NCBI GenBank assembly: GCA_026686845.1
Contig: JAIVEN010000016.1
Location: 2,125,501-2,189,500 of the forward strand
Source of the DNA: Adenanthera pavonina
Lineage: Eukaryota > Streptophyta > Magnoliopsida > Fabales > Fabaceae
DNA: 64,000 bases
Reading direction: 5' to 3'
Made by a program: the position numbers and the translations under genes. This document shows positions 48,610 through 60,429 of the stretch, one piece after another. Below the pieces are notes generated by a model. It was not told the origin of the DNA and did not search any database. It saw nothing but the letters and a program-made list of their open reading frames with translations. How positions within the stretch are numbered: the first letter of the stretch is position 1; each line of letters begins with the position of its first letter.

Positions 48610-48628
48610 TTGGCGCCCACCGTGGGGC
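48610..48628 (+). promoter_or_regulatory. primer-binding site
   Basis: ttggcgcccaccgtggggc starts four bases after the 5' LTR. A tggcgcc start is usual for tRNA primer sites in plant gypsy elements. I cannot name the tRNA with certainty. Confidence 0.75.
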
Positions 48629-48660
48629 CGAGAAAAACTATCCCACCACCATCAAGGATC

Positions 48661-51600
48661 ATGGTTAGAACCAGGAGCAGTGCGGGAGCAGGAGAACGAC
48701 GCTCTGAAGACAGGCCTTCTTTGGAGGACCACCCTGTCATCCGAGCAATGCGTGAGGAGATGGAGGTATTAAGAAAGGAGAACGAGGAGATGCATGAAAG
48801 GAACAGACAGTTGGAGCAGGAACGCTATCATGAAAGTACTTCTCTTCCTCGAGGAGGGGAACGGGGGAATATCAACAGGGAAGCTCAGCGGTCATATCGT
48901 GAGGGGAGCCGACGGGAGGAAACACACCATTCAGAAACCAACATTGACAATTTGCGAGGCGACAAGCAGGCTGTCCGGAGACATCCGTTCGTTGATGGCA
49001 TTATGGAGACGCCATTGCCAAAAGGATGGAAGGGTGTAAACTTAGAAAGATATGACGGTACCACCGACCCTGATGAGCATGTGGATGCGTATGTTACGCA
49101 GGTGAATCTGTTCACAAATGAGGATGCAGTTTTATGTAGGGTTTTCCCTACGTCCTTGAAAGGAGCGGCTCTGAGTTGGTATACCCGGCTCCCATCACGA
49201 TCTATTGATTGTTTTGAAACATTGGTCAATAAATTCAGAGCACAGTACGCCACCAGCCGACCTCATCAGCTTACCTCGGCTGCGTTGGTAAACTTGCGAC
49301 AGGAGAGGGATGAATCCCTAAGAAGTTTTATGGAGCGTTTCTCGTCAGTCTCGGTAAAGATCCGGGATCTAAATCCTGAGGTAGCTATGCACACGATGTT
49401 GATGGCTCTCAAGCCGGGGCCGTTCGCCGACCATCTATGTCGAAAACCACCTGCCGACATGGATGAGCTTAGAAATCGTGCAGCTGGATACATACAAATG
49501 GAGGAGGTGTCAAAATTTAGAAATAGGGTCAGGACTGATCTGGACAAGCGAACGGAATCAAGCAGCCGTGGAAGTCTGAGGCCGACGTTAGAAAAAGGGA
49601 AGTTTAAGAGAGAAGGTATTAGTCGGGGACCGAAGTATGACTTCTATACTCCATTAAACACCAACCGCGCTCGAATTTTGGATGAAGCCTGCAATACCGA
49701 GTTGATACGGCTCCCAGTCCCCGAACATACCCCGGAGATGGCGGATCAGTCAAAGCATTGCAGGTACCATCGCAATTATGGTCACACTACCGAGGAGTGC
49801 TGGACATTACGAGACAAGATTGAGGAATTGATCCAGGCTGGTCATCTCGGCAACTTCATACAGAGGGGTCACGGAAGTCGACCCTCCTATAGTGGAAGAG
49901 GTCGTGGTAGAAGTCAGACCCGAGGTCAAGAGGAACCTCGGCAACCGAATAAAGAAAGAGTGCAACCAGACGACACTCGAAGTAGGGAAGGGAACAGAAT
50001 CAGAGGGGTTATCAACACTATCGCAGGAGGGTTTGCTGGAGGAGGAGCAACCAGCTCGGCTAGGAAAAGACACTTGAGGAACATTCGGGCGGTAAATGCG
50101 ACTATGCCCCGAGTGCCCCGGAGTTCTCCGCCCATCACCTTTTCGGATGAGGATTTCGAAGGAGTTGATCCTAATCAGGACGACCCCATGGTGATTTCAG
50201 TGGAGGTGGCCAATTATGTCGTCCGAAAGACACTGATAGATCAGGGAAGCTCTGCGGATATATTGTATTATTCTACCTTCCAGAAGCTCGGGATACCTGA
50301 GGAAACGATCAGGCCTTATCACGATCCGTTGGTCGGTTTTGCCGGAGAACAGGTTCACACCCGAGGATACGTGGAGCTGTTGACCACCTTCCGTGGAGAT
50401 CTCGGATCAAAAACCATTATGGTCAGGTATCTTATAATTGATGCAGTAACTTCTTATAATATCTTGATAGGTAGACCTGCGTTAAACGAGCTCGGCGCCG
50501 TGGTTTCCACTCTGCATCTCACAATGAAGTTTCCCTCGGCGACCGGAAACATAATTGCAATAAAAGCTGACCAAAAGGTGGCAAGACAATGTTATATGGA
50601 TAGTCTAAAAGTCACCAGAGGAAGGATGGTTGGCGGCAGTGAACATATGAAAAAGGATACAGCATCAGTAAATTTGGTGGAACTTGATCCTCGACTTGAT
50701 GCGCGGGACCAAAGACCAATGCCTATTGAAGAATTGCAGAAATTTCAGCTCGCCGGTGAAGACCGGTGCACCAGTCTCGGGAGTAAACTCGGAGGTGAGA
50801 TTAAAGAGCAGATAACAAAGATGTTGAAGGACAATGCTGATTTGTTTGCATGGACTTCTTCGGATATGCCGGGAATTGATCCAAATTTTTTATGCCACAA
50901 ACTTGCGGTGTACCCTGAAGCTAAGCCAATAGCGCAAAGGAAAAGGCGGGTAGGCGAGGAAAGGCGGAAGGCAATGAAGGAAGAAACTGCAAAATTGATT
51001 GATGCTGGGTTCATTTGAGAGATTGAGTATACAACGTGGCTGGCTAATGTGGTGCTCGTAAAGAAGGCAAATGGAAGGTGGAGAATGTGCACGGATTACA
51101 CCGACCTAAACAAATCATGCCCGAAAGATACATACCCCCTCCCGAGCATAGATCGGCTTGTAGATGGAGCGTCAGGATGTGGCCTGCTCAGCTTTTTGGA
51201 TGCCTACTCGGGGTATAATCAGATAAGGATGTACCCCCCTGACGAGGAGAAAACTGCGTTCATGACTGAGAACGCTAATTATTGTTATCAGGTGATGCCG
51301 TTCGGACTGAAGAATGCTGGGGCTACTTACCAACGGTTGATGGATAAAATATTTCAGGATCAGATCGGGAGAAACTTGGAAGTATATGTTGACGACATGG
51401 TAGTGAAGTCCGAAGATCCCTCCAAGCATGCTGCCGACCTTGGAGAGGTGTTCGGAAGAATACGGAAGTACAACATGAGGTTAAATCCTGAGAAATGCGT
51501 ATTCGGAGTTAACGGGGGGAAATTCTTAGGATTCATGTTAACACATCGGGGTATTGAAGCCAATCCCGACAAATGCCGAGCTATTATTGACATGAGAAGC

Positions 51601-53921
51601 CCCCAAAACATAAAAGAAGTGCAGAAACTGACGGGGCGACTAGCATCACTATCACGCTTTGTACCGAGGTTAGCAGAGAGAGCTAGGCCGTTCTTCAAGT
51701 TGCTTAAAAAGGCAGCGCGGTACGAGTGGAATGAGGAATGCGAGCAGGCGTTTCAGAATTTCAAAGGTTTCTTCTCAGCACCTCCGATACTTAATCGGCC
51801 GACACCCAACAAAGAATTACTATTGTATATGTCGGTGACCGAACATGCAATTAGCTCGGTGATGGTACAAGAAATGGGCAGGCAGCAGATACCGGTATAC
51901 TTCATCAGCCGAATACTGCACGACACTGAAACGAGGTATCAGACTATTGAAAAGTTAGCCCTGACTCTGGTCACATCGGCGAGAAGGTTACGACCTTATT
52001 TTGAAAGTCATGAGGTTATTGTGAAAACCGACCACCCTGTAAAGCAAGTCTTGAGGAAACCCGAATTAGCGGACGAATGATCTCGTGGTCAGTCGAGTTG
52101 TCAGAGTTTGGTATAAGATACGAGCCTAGAGGACCAATTAAGGCGCAATGTTTGTCTGATTTTGTCGCCGAACTTACTCCATCTGTCGATTCCAAAGATG
52201 GGGTCCGATGGACACTTTATGTAGATGGCTCCTCTAATACTAAAGGGAGCGGTGCGGGAATTATTCTGGAAGGTCCTGGTGGACTAATTTTGGAACAGTC
52301 TCTTAAAATCGACTTCTCGGTCACCAACAACCAGGCCGAATATGAAGCTCTTATTGCCGGGTTAAAACTAGCTAAAGAAGTGGGAGCGAGGCAAGTTAGG
52401 TGTCGGAGTGATTCACAGTTAGTTTCTGAACAAGTCTCGGGGGCTTACCAGGCTAAAGATCCACAGCTGGCCAGGTATTTGAACAAGGTAAAACGATTAA
52501 CTGAATATTTTCAAGAATTTGCTATTGAGCACATTCCAAGAGAAGAGAACTCGCGAGCTGACCTGTTATCCAGATTGGCTAATGTTAAGAAGCTCGGGCA
52601 ACATGAGACAATCATCAGGGAAACAATACATCAGCCCAGTATCGATCTTGATGAGGTTATGATCGGAGACAGCCTGGATCGGGATTGGATGACCCATATT
52701 TGGAACTATCTGGCCGAAGGGACCTTACCCAGTAACCAAAATGAAGCAAGAAGGTTGAAGATGAAGTCTTCCCATTACGTAATAATGGGAGGAGATTTAT
52801 ACAGGCGAGGATTCTCAACTCCCCTTTTAAAATGCCTCACTGCTGAACAGGCAAAGTATGTTATGAGCGAAATCCATGAGGGAGTGTGTGGGATGCATAC
52901 TGGTGGAAGATCTATGGCAGCAAGAGTAATCCGGGCCGGTTATTATTGGCCCACTATGTGAGCTGATTGTACCGAGTATAGCAAGAAGTGTAATGAGTGC
53001 CAAAGGTTTGGTAATCTGCACCACGCACCGCCAGAAGAATTGCACACAATGACGTCTCCGTGGCCATTCATGGTCTGGGGAATGGATATTCTCGGACCTT
53101 TTCCGATGGGCAAAGGGCAAGTCAAGTTCTTACTAGTGGGCATAGACTACTTCACTAAATGGATTGAGGCGGAATCGTTAGCTAAGATCACGGCACAGCA
53201 AGTACGGAAATTCGTATGGAGAAATATTATCTGTCGGTATGGGATTCCTCACTCGATGGTTACTGATAATGGAAGGCAGTTTATTGATGGAAATTTGAAA
53301 CAATTCTATGAACAGCTCGGTATCAAGCATCGAGTGTCTTCGGTCGAGCATCCCCAAACTAATGGACAGGCAGAAGCGGCGAACAAGGTTATCCTCGGAG
53401 AACTCAAGAAGAGATTGGGAAGGGCAAAGGGGGCTTGGGCCGAGGAATTGCCGAGTATCCTTTGGGCCTATCGTTGCACGCCTCAGTCAAGCACCAAAGA
53501 AACTCCTTTTAGGTTGACTTTTGGAGCAGACGCAATGATCCCGGTGGAAGTAGGAGAGCCGTCCTTGAGGCGAATACTTCCCGACCAACACATGAACCAG
53601 GAAAACATGGAGGTTGAACTAGATCTATCCGAGGAGGTCAGGGAAAACGCACGTATACAGGAAGAAGCTTGTAAGCAAAGAGCAGCTCGGCGTTATAATT
53701 CTAGGCTTAAACCAAGGAGTTTTGTTAGTGGAGATCTCGTTTGGAGAAAGCAGAGTGAAGCAAGGAAGAACGTCGGAGAGGGAAAACTAGCTGCAAATTG
53801 GGAAGGACCTTACCGGGTTACTGAAGCGTTGGGCAATGGAGCATATAGGTTAGAAAAGCTGTCAGGAGAAGCAATCCCTAGGACATGGAATGCTTCTCAC
53901 CTCAAAAATTATTTCAGTTAG
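48661..53921 (+). pseudogene. gag-pol polyprotein of the gypsy element, interrupted three times
   Basis: The frame starts at ATG 48661 (MVRTRSSAGAGERR), the first ATG after the primer site. Gag includes LKGAALSWYTRLP and a C/H knuckle, CRYHRNYGHTTEEC, near 49760. The protease active site is DQGSSADIL near 50240. Reverse transcriptase has YVDDMVV near 51385. RNase H follows, then a second RNase H opening WTLYVDGSSNTKGSG near 52210. Integrase has the HHCC finger (HEGVCGMH to CNECQRF), catalytic blocks GMDILGPFP and TDNGRQF and a Glu near NGQAEAAN. Three lesions break it: an in-frame TGA at 51016-51018 just before the reverse transcriptase core, a one-base loss near 52068 at the RNase H boundary, and a TGA at 52959-52961 inside the integrase finger. 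Integrase ends at 53921. Up to the first stop the product would be 785 aa. Confidence 0.93.
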
Positions 53922-54074
53922 TTGATGTATACAAGGAAGGTGATGTACTCTTTTTCCTAACTCGGTCTTTTGTCCCAAAATATGCAAAAGAGGGTTTTGG
54001 CCGAGAAGGTTTTAACGAGGCACGCCTATCTGTTTTAATAAAGGGAAATTCTTTTTCATGGTTATGTTTATTAT

Positions 54075-54440
54075 ACTCGGTCAAGTGTGAATCGAGGAAA
54101 ATTCGGTCAAGTATGAACCGAGGTCTACAACCAATACTCGGTCAAGTGTGAATCGAGGAAAATTCGGTCAAGTATGAACCGAGGTCTACAACCAATACTC
54201 GGTCAAGTGTGAATCGAGGAAAATTCGGTCAAGTATGAACCGAGGTCTACAACCAATGCTCGGTCAAGTGTGAATCGAGGAAAATTCGGTCAAGTATGAA
54301 CCGAGGTCTACAACTAATACTCGGTCAAGTGTGAATCGAGGAAATGAAAATTCGGTCAAGTATGAACCGAGGTCTACAACCAATACTCGGTCAAGTGTGA
54401 ATCGAGGAAAATTCGGTCAAGTATGAATCGAGCATTCGAA
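54075..54440 (+). repeat. 61-bp tandem array inside the gypsy element
   Basis: Copies begin at about 54075, 54136, 54197, 54258, 54319 and 54385, each containing actcggtcaagtgtgaatcg and then attcggtcaagtatgaaccg, so each unit is itself two related half-units. The fifth copy has a five-base insertion. Diverged half-units continue to about 54620. Confidence 0.95.
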
Positions 54441-54816
54441 TTAAATTTGGTCAAGTCTGAACCAAAATTCGGTCAAGTATGAACCGAGCACTCGAAGTAA
54501 ATTTGGTCAAGATTGAACCAAATTTTTGTTAAAGACTCGGTCAAGTGTGAATCGGGGAATTGAAATTTGGTCAAGTATGAATCAAAGTTTCTATCGTAAA
54601 CTCGGCCAAAAGTGAACCGAGAGGCTAAATTAAATTTTAGTCGAGAAAGAACTACGGGATTATGTTAAACTTTGTCAAAAATTTGAACACGGACAGGTCA
54701 TCAGGAATCGGCAAAAGATTGTTATCATTGCTTAGAAATAAGTTTGAACAATACATCCAAGTATGGAAAGAAATAGACAGTCAAGGAGATGGGCGGTCCG
54801 AAGCTGTAGGAATATC

Positions 54817-56545
54817 CTACAATTCTTCCTCATCCACAAGCATACCATCTTTGACGTCTTTATTTACATCAAATGCCGAGAGCTCAATTTTCGACATGAA
54901 AAGATGCACCTGACGAAGCGCTTTATGAAAGCCCTCTACGTGCTCCTTCATTATTTGTTGCACGGCTTCCTGAACGTCGGCCTTAAGCTCGGCCTGTTTA
55001 TTCTTGGCTTGTTCCAAATCTTTCTGCAAATTAGCAGCAAGGGCCGAGGATTCGGCTTCAACGCTCTTTGCCCAAGCAACCTCAGTCGTCAGGGCATCTC
55101 GCTCCTTTTCAACCCCTTGCACTTTCATCTCGGCAGCATCGAGGGACCCTTTTAATTCTTCTACCTGCCGAAGAAGAGCTGCTTGAGACTTTAAAGCCTC
55201 GGCAAGCTCCGAGGAAGCCTTGTCCTTCGCGTTGGTTACTTCCAGAAGCTCGACCTTAGCAGCCTCTAGACGGCGATTGCGCCGACTGTGGGGAGAAGTC
55301 GAGCACGTTTGCTTGGGGGGCTTCGTGAAGAGGAGGGAATCTCAACAACCTCAGCTGTTGCTATTACTTCAGCGCGACCTCTCTCTTCTTTATCCAGGTG
55401 AGCCTGCAACTTCTCGGCACTTGGTCCAGATGATGGGGCCATGCGTTTTATCGAACGCCAGTTAAATTTCCCCATCACCACTGCAAAATAGAAAGCATAT
55501 ATTAGAAGCTGAAGTAAGTATGGTTGCATAAGGAAAAGAAAAATCAGCACTCACGTGTAAAATCTTTATTAGGGGTTGAAGAGTAGGGGAGCCTAAGTAA
55601 TATTTTACAGTTTAGAGGACGAGGTAATTTATTTAACTGGCCGACATCCTCCTTTTCGGATGCCGACATATCCTCGTAACTCCAGGACTGGAACTTAATA
55701 GGAGTCCGAGTCCAATAAAAAGGAAATCTGGGTCGTCCTCTCTCATCAAAGAACATGTCTGAGTATCCCTCAGCTGGGCGCACCTTAAAGAAACTTCCTT
55801 TGAAGTCTTTGTAGGATGAGGTATATGGACCGATTATTCCCTTTTTATTCATACCACTGAGAGAAATCCAGCCGATCTTATTTCCAAATCGGATCTGGTA
55901 GAAGTAGAGAAATTTGGGAGCAGTCGGTGTCATGTTCAGTTTTCTGCACAGGACTTCAAAAGCCTTTAAAAACGCCCAGCTGTTGGGATGAAGCTGAGTC
56001 GGAGCTACGTTCAACGCCCTTAAAACAGCGCATTCAAACTCCGAGAAAGGAAGGCCAACTCCCAGTGACTCAAATAATGTTTTATACATATAAGTAAAAT
56101 GTGTTTGCCCTCGTTGTGCCGACATAAAAACATGCTCATCTTCTGTACACGGCTCGGCAACCACAGCCTCCTCAATTTGTCTGCTAGACAGAGGGATGGA
56201 TTTCCTCATTTCTATGATCGATTCAGCAGTCCGAAATTTAGAGTGATAAGATCCAACTTCTCCCTTTACCCAATAATATCCCGGAAGCCGAATGTCAGGA
56301 ACTGGATCTCTCTGAACTCTAGGAATAACCTTTCGGGGGTTTTGAACGGCCATTTGCACTGCCATAGCCGAAGATGAAGCCTCCCTTTCGGTTGGAAAGT
56401 CGGCCGGATGAAAATTTAATTCTGTGCTGGGGACGGGAGAGTTTGATGGTGAAAGTTCTTCTCCGATGCCCAGAACTTCTCTCTCTATCAGGATTTGAGG
56501 AGAGGACGACCCAGCCGATGCCTCGGATCCACGGTTTGAACTCAT
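54817..56545 (-). CDS. antisense gene of the gypsy element (putative gypsy-type transposon protein, PF04195-like)
   Basis: Runs opposite to gag-pol, starting at ATG 56545 (MSSNRGSEASAGSSS). The first exon (56545-55555) encodes about 330 aa. It holds a block typical of the PF04195 family: LNVAPTQLHPNSWAFLKAFE, FLYFYQIRFGNKIGWISLS and YKDFKGSFFKVRP. A donor, acac|gtgagt at 55554, and an acceptor, ttgcag at 55481, join it in phase to a second exon beginning VMGKFNWRSIKRM. That frame stops at 55266 (TAG). A second frame from about 55300 down to 54817 encodes a coiled-coil region (EAAKVELLEV, then VEKERDALTTEVAWAKS), so a one-base shift near 55295 probably splits the gene. The molecular role of these antisense proteins is not established. 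Confidence 0.7.
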
Positions 56546-57002
56546 GGTGAATGGGAAAAGTATAGAATAATGTGAAGTACTTGAGAAAAGGGGAGAACAC
56601 AGAAGAGGGCGTACCTGGAAAAATGACGGAAGGGGCAAGGAAAAGGAGGTCAAAGACGACGAAGAGATTCAAAGAAGATGAAAAGCAGAGGTAGGATGAA
56701 ATAAGAGGATGAGCACCCAAGTCCAATATGTATCCTTCTCCTCGAAAACGAGCAAAATAATCATGATTTTGGGGGAGCCAATCGTCACCATTGGGTAACG
56801 TGATTTGGCTGACGAAAAGACGCAGCATTAAATGACGCTGCACGCGGCTGTACGTGTAAGCGCATTACCGTTTTGAAAATTAAAACGTCAAAGAGCCTAT
56901 GGGAAGGTTCTGGAATCCCTAAGGAACTGAAGCGATTTAAATTCAAAAAGCCAGTTGTTAGCCGACCACACAATTCAGAACCCTCTCATCCAGATTGGAC
57001 TC

Positions 57003-57019
57003 GAGGCTTGGGGGGCTAG
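57003..57019 (+). promoter_or_regulatory. polypurine tract
   Basis: gaggcttggggggctag lies directly upstream of the 3' LTR, where plus-strand DNA synthesis is primed. Confidence 0.75.
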
Positions 57020-57567
57020 TGTACGTATCGAAATGAACGTGCCGAGGTTACAAGTCCGAGGTGGATATACGCTCTTTTGAAGCCTCGCCTTCCGGGCTCA
57101 TATACACCGAGCTATAATTCGGAGGCCGAGCTTAAGCGCTACGAACCGAGTAACACATCGGTTATCGAATGATAAGGCCGAGTAATTGTATGGCCAAATG
57201 ATCGTCCGACTGAACAATATCTCGGTCATATACGGGTTTCTCTACGAAAGCTGTTTTATCTCAAAAACACCCGGCTAGGAATAACAGTTATGAGATCATA
57301 ACAGTCACAGAATCATAACTGCAGGGCGAAAAATCAGGGATCACACTAAAAGAGCGTGATACTCCATAATGGCAATTTATGAAATATCCCAATAAATTAG
57401 GGATTATAGGGAGAAGACGGTTACATCTTAACGGTCAAGAGATGGTGAATAAAAGGAAAAAAGATAAATGTAAACGGGGGACATTGAAAAAAAGAAGGTG
57501 GAATAGATTCTCGGTCTTTAGACGAAATATTCTCTCTGAGACAAAAGATTATCTTTTAGACGGAACA
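57020..57567 (+). repeat. 3' LTR
   Basis: 548 bp, tgtacgtatcg to cggaaca, with two transitions relative to the 5' LTR and no indels. Followed by tatat, which matches the left flank. Confidence 0.97.
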
Positions 57568-59618
57568 TATATATATATATATATGCTTACATGATGAGCA
57601 TGTTGATTTAGAGCTACTTCATTAGTCTAAAGGGAAAAAGAGAGAAGAATTCGCTGCATCGCCTTTTTTAAATGTTGGGTCACCTCTCACACTTGGTCAT
57701 GGTACAACGATGAGCTTGCTCTGCTGCAAGCGAAACATCTATCTCTATATATCGTTATGTTGGGAATATTTCCCTTTATTTAAATTTTGTGGAGGAATGA
57801 TTGATAACCAAATCAAATGAAGAAGAGGCAAGTTGCTTTAGAAGTTGGATTCGCGGGAATATCCATTAAAGAATGATCATAGAGTTTGAAAAAAAACAAG
57901 GTGATATGCAGATGCATATATATATATATATAATATATATATATTGCCATTAGCACAAGTCAGCGACAGCAATAATAAACATGTCATACATATGTGGGCG
58001 AAGGCCATGCAGGGCTTGTTCTGCTGATATGATGTCCAATATCGGATAAAAGTTGGGTTTTAACAAAATTGATGTGAGGATGACCAAATGAGAGGTCCAC
58101 AAACAAAAACTGAAAACATTGGGTTTTTCTGAAATCTGAGGTTTGGCTGGGACCTGTGCATGCTCTCATCCCAACTCATCAATTCTCCTTTCCGTGTGGG
58201 TGATGGCGTAAAGCAGACCCACCTCGCACGTGTTGCTGTCACTTCAGAGAAAAGCACCCACACTTTGCTTTTATTGATTGGTTTTCTTAATCCTCTGTGC
58301 GGTCTCCTCTTTTAATAAAGGTCCATGAATTGCGTAGCAGCAGTTCAGTGCAACTGACCGCTGCAGCATGGAAAAGGCTGACCAAGGGACAACCACGGAA
58401 TTTGCTTCACCACCACCACCTTAGGGTGTGTGGGTCACCTCCTTTTCCTGTTTCTTTCGCGTTTCTAGTTCTTACCGACTTCTGCTTTCTTCGCCAAACT
58501 TGAAAATTTTCCTTTCAGTAATACTCCTATTTTCTCATTCATTCTTTTTTTTTTAATTTCCATAAGTCATTGATAATTATGAAAAATAAAATTTTTTAAA
58601 AAATTCTCTTTCATTCATTTATGATTTGACCAAATTATTAAAATTTTTTTATTAAATACATTAATAACCATATAATATATAAGCTTATTTATTAGAAAAA
58701 ATACTGAAAAAGTAATAAAAAAAATATAATATAATCCACATAATGCACTATATTTTAAAACATAAATTTCTCATAACAATGTACTATACAGCATAACGAA
58801 GAAAATACCGAACCTATCTGATTTTTTAGTATACATACGTACTAACTCCGAGGCAATGTACGTATGTGTCGAATGATTCCACCCAGAGATTCTAAAATTT
58901 ATTTTAGACTTCCTAAATATTGACGTCTCCAATAATCGGTCAGTTAATATTAGATATGACTTCAAAATTATTTTTTAATTCTTTTATAGGGAAGTACACA
59001 TCTAGTTTATTCTTACCCTTCACCCAAGGGTTAGGGCTTTAGGCCTCCCTAGAACTTGCTAGTTTACCTCCACTTTAAAAATATCTTGGCATATATGAGA
59101 ATAAACTCATTTTTTAATATGTACTTATTTATGAAAGCAGGACCTTTCAACAACCCATGACCGATTTACAGGTCAAGAATATACATTGCGTGTGTTTAAT
59201 AATAATCATATTCTTTTTTTTTTGTTGTTCAACAAAAAAAAAATTGGTGCGCACATAACCCCAAAAAAAATTTTGCTGCCATTTTTAGCGGGCATGTTTA
59301 AGTGTTGGGGACAATCGCGAGCCCACCAAGAGTATATACCCATTTTAAAATAATTATTATTTTAAAATTTTATATATAAATTAAAAAAACTAATAAATAA
59401 TTTAGTGATTAGGAATATATATTTTACTGTAATATTTTTATTTATAAATAATTAAATCATTTACTAATTATATTATTATTGGGGGTAAATTCTTAAAAAT
59501 TATAAAGTAACAATTATTTGAAATAAGAAAAAATATTTAAAATAATAACTATTTTAAAACAGAATTATGTTATTAACAACTTGAGTTATATATCAATGTT
59601 CATTTGTTTTATATAATA
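57568..59618. other. intergenic downstream of the gypsy element
   Basis: Opens with the remainder of the (TA)n target tract. A second (TA)n tract lies at about 57917-57943. No supportable gene. ORFs at 57984-58503 have no domains. Confidence 0.5.
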
Positions 59619-59620
59619 TA

Positions 59621-59909
59621 CTTTCTTTGATTTGCATTATAAGGTATTTTGTATGATAAATTTTTATTCCAAAATATAAAACAAGTTTATGTTCCAAAAT
59701 ATAGGATGTTAGATTTTTTTTTATTTTACTGTTGTCTTTAATTATTTCTTATTCTTCACTTATAATTCTATAATAATAATAGAATGAAGCATTTGATAAG
59801 AGTAAAATATAAACTATTGATATTTTTTGTATTTATTTCAGGTAAAAATATATTTTTTTAATATACGTTTAAGTGATACAAAATATCTTACAATATAAAT
59901 TGAAGAGAA
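59621..59909. mobile_element. Stowaway-type MITE with TA target duplication
   Basis: Left end ctttctttgatttgcatta, then taaggtattttgtat. Right end reversed: ttctcttcaatttatattg, then taagatattttgtat. TA flanks at 59619-59620 and 59910-59911. The AT-rich interior matches the diverged copy at 15231-15480. Confidence 0.75.
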
Positions 59910-60065
59910 TATTACATGCGAAGCACACAATGCATGCTTATATGCCGTACAATGTTAGGAATTTTTTCTAATTTTTTAATTCAACGATTAGCTAGTTTTC
60001 TAATCTTTGCTTCTAGGACATCAATAACAATAACCAATTAGAATTCAAGAGATGTGTATATATAT

Positions 60066-60143
60066 GTGTGTGTGTGTGTATTCAACAGAATCTCATTTTG
60101 TTTTCGTGTGTGTGTGTATTCAACAAAATCTCATTTTGTTTTC
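60066..60143. repeat. tandem duplication containing (TG)n
   Basis: A (gt)n tract followed by attcaacagaatctcatttt recurs immediately with one substitution (60066-60105 and 60106-60143) and a slightly shorter (gt)n tract. Confidence 0.95.
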
Positions 60144-60429
60144 TATGTGGGGAAATAATTCATATCTATAACCTTTATAAGCCAAAATCGTGAAATACTA
60201 TTCATCCAAACTCATTTTACTATTAAATCCACTGTTTAAAATTCATGTTTTTTTCCTTTGAGTTAGTTTGACATTTTCTCCATGCTATAAATCTTTCCAA
60301 CATGTAGTCAATGATAATAAATGTGATGCCAAAATTTTCTTAAATTTATTTTTGTTGGAAGACTTATTGAGTTATTGCATTTAAAACTTCTAACAATACA
60401 TTTATTTTAGGTAAAAAAAGCGTGAAAAA

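Larger units (their letters stand above)
48059..57567 (+). mobile_element. complete Ty3/gypsy LTR retrotransposon, Tat-like
   Basis: A 9.5-kb element with two 548-bp LTRs, a primer-binding site, gag-pol in the order gag, protease, reverse transcriptase, RNase H, second RNase H, integrase, a ~3-kb 3' region with a 61-bp tandem array and an antisense gene, and a polypurine tract. A second, archaeal-type RNase H between the first RNase H and integrase, plus a long 3' region with tandem repeats and an antisense ORF, are traits of the Tat lineage (Ogre/Retand and relatives). The LTRs differ at two of 548 positions, so insertion is recent. Coding regions are disrupted, so this copy is unlikely to be autonomous. 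Confidence 0.95.

Noticed and set aside
48418..48660. Start of the long gag frame inside the 5' LTR (MKYPNKLG...)
   Set aside because: The frame is merely open through the LTR and primer site. The same peptide appears in the 3' LTR (57379-57594). Gag starts at ATG 48661.
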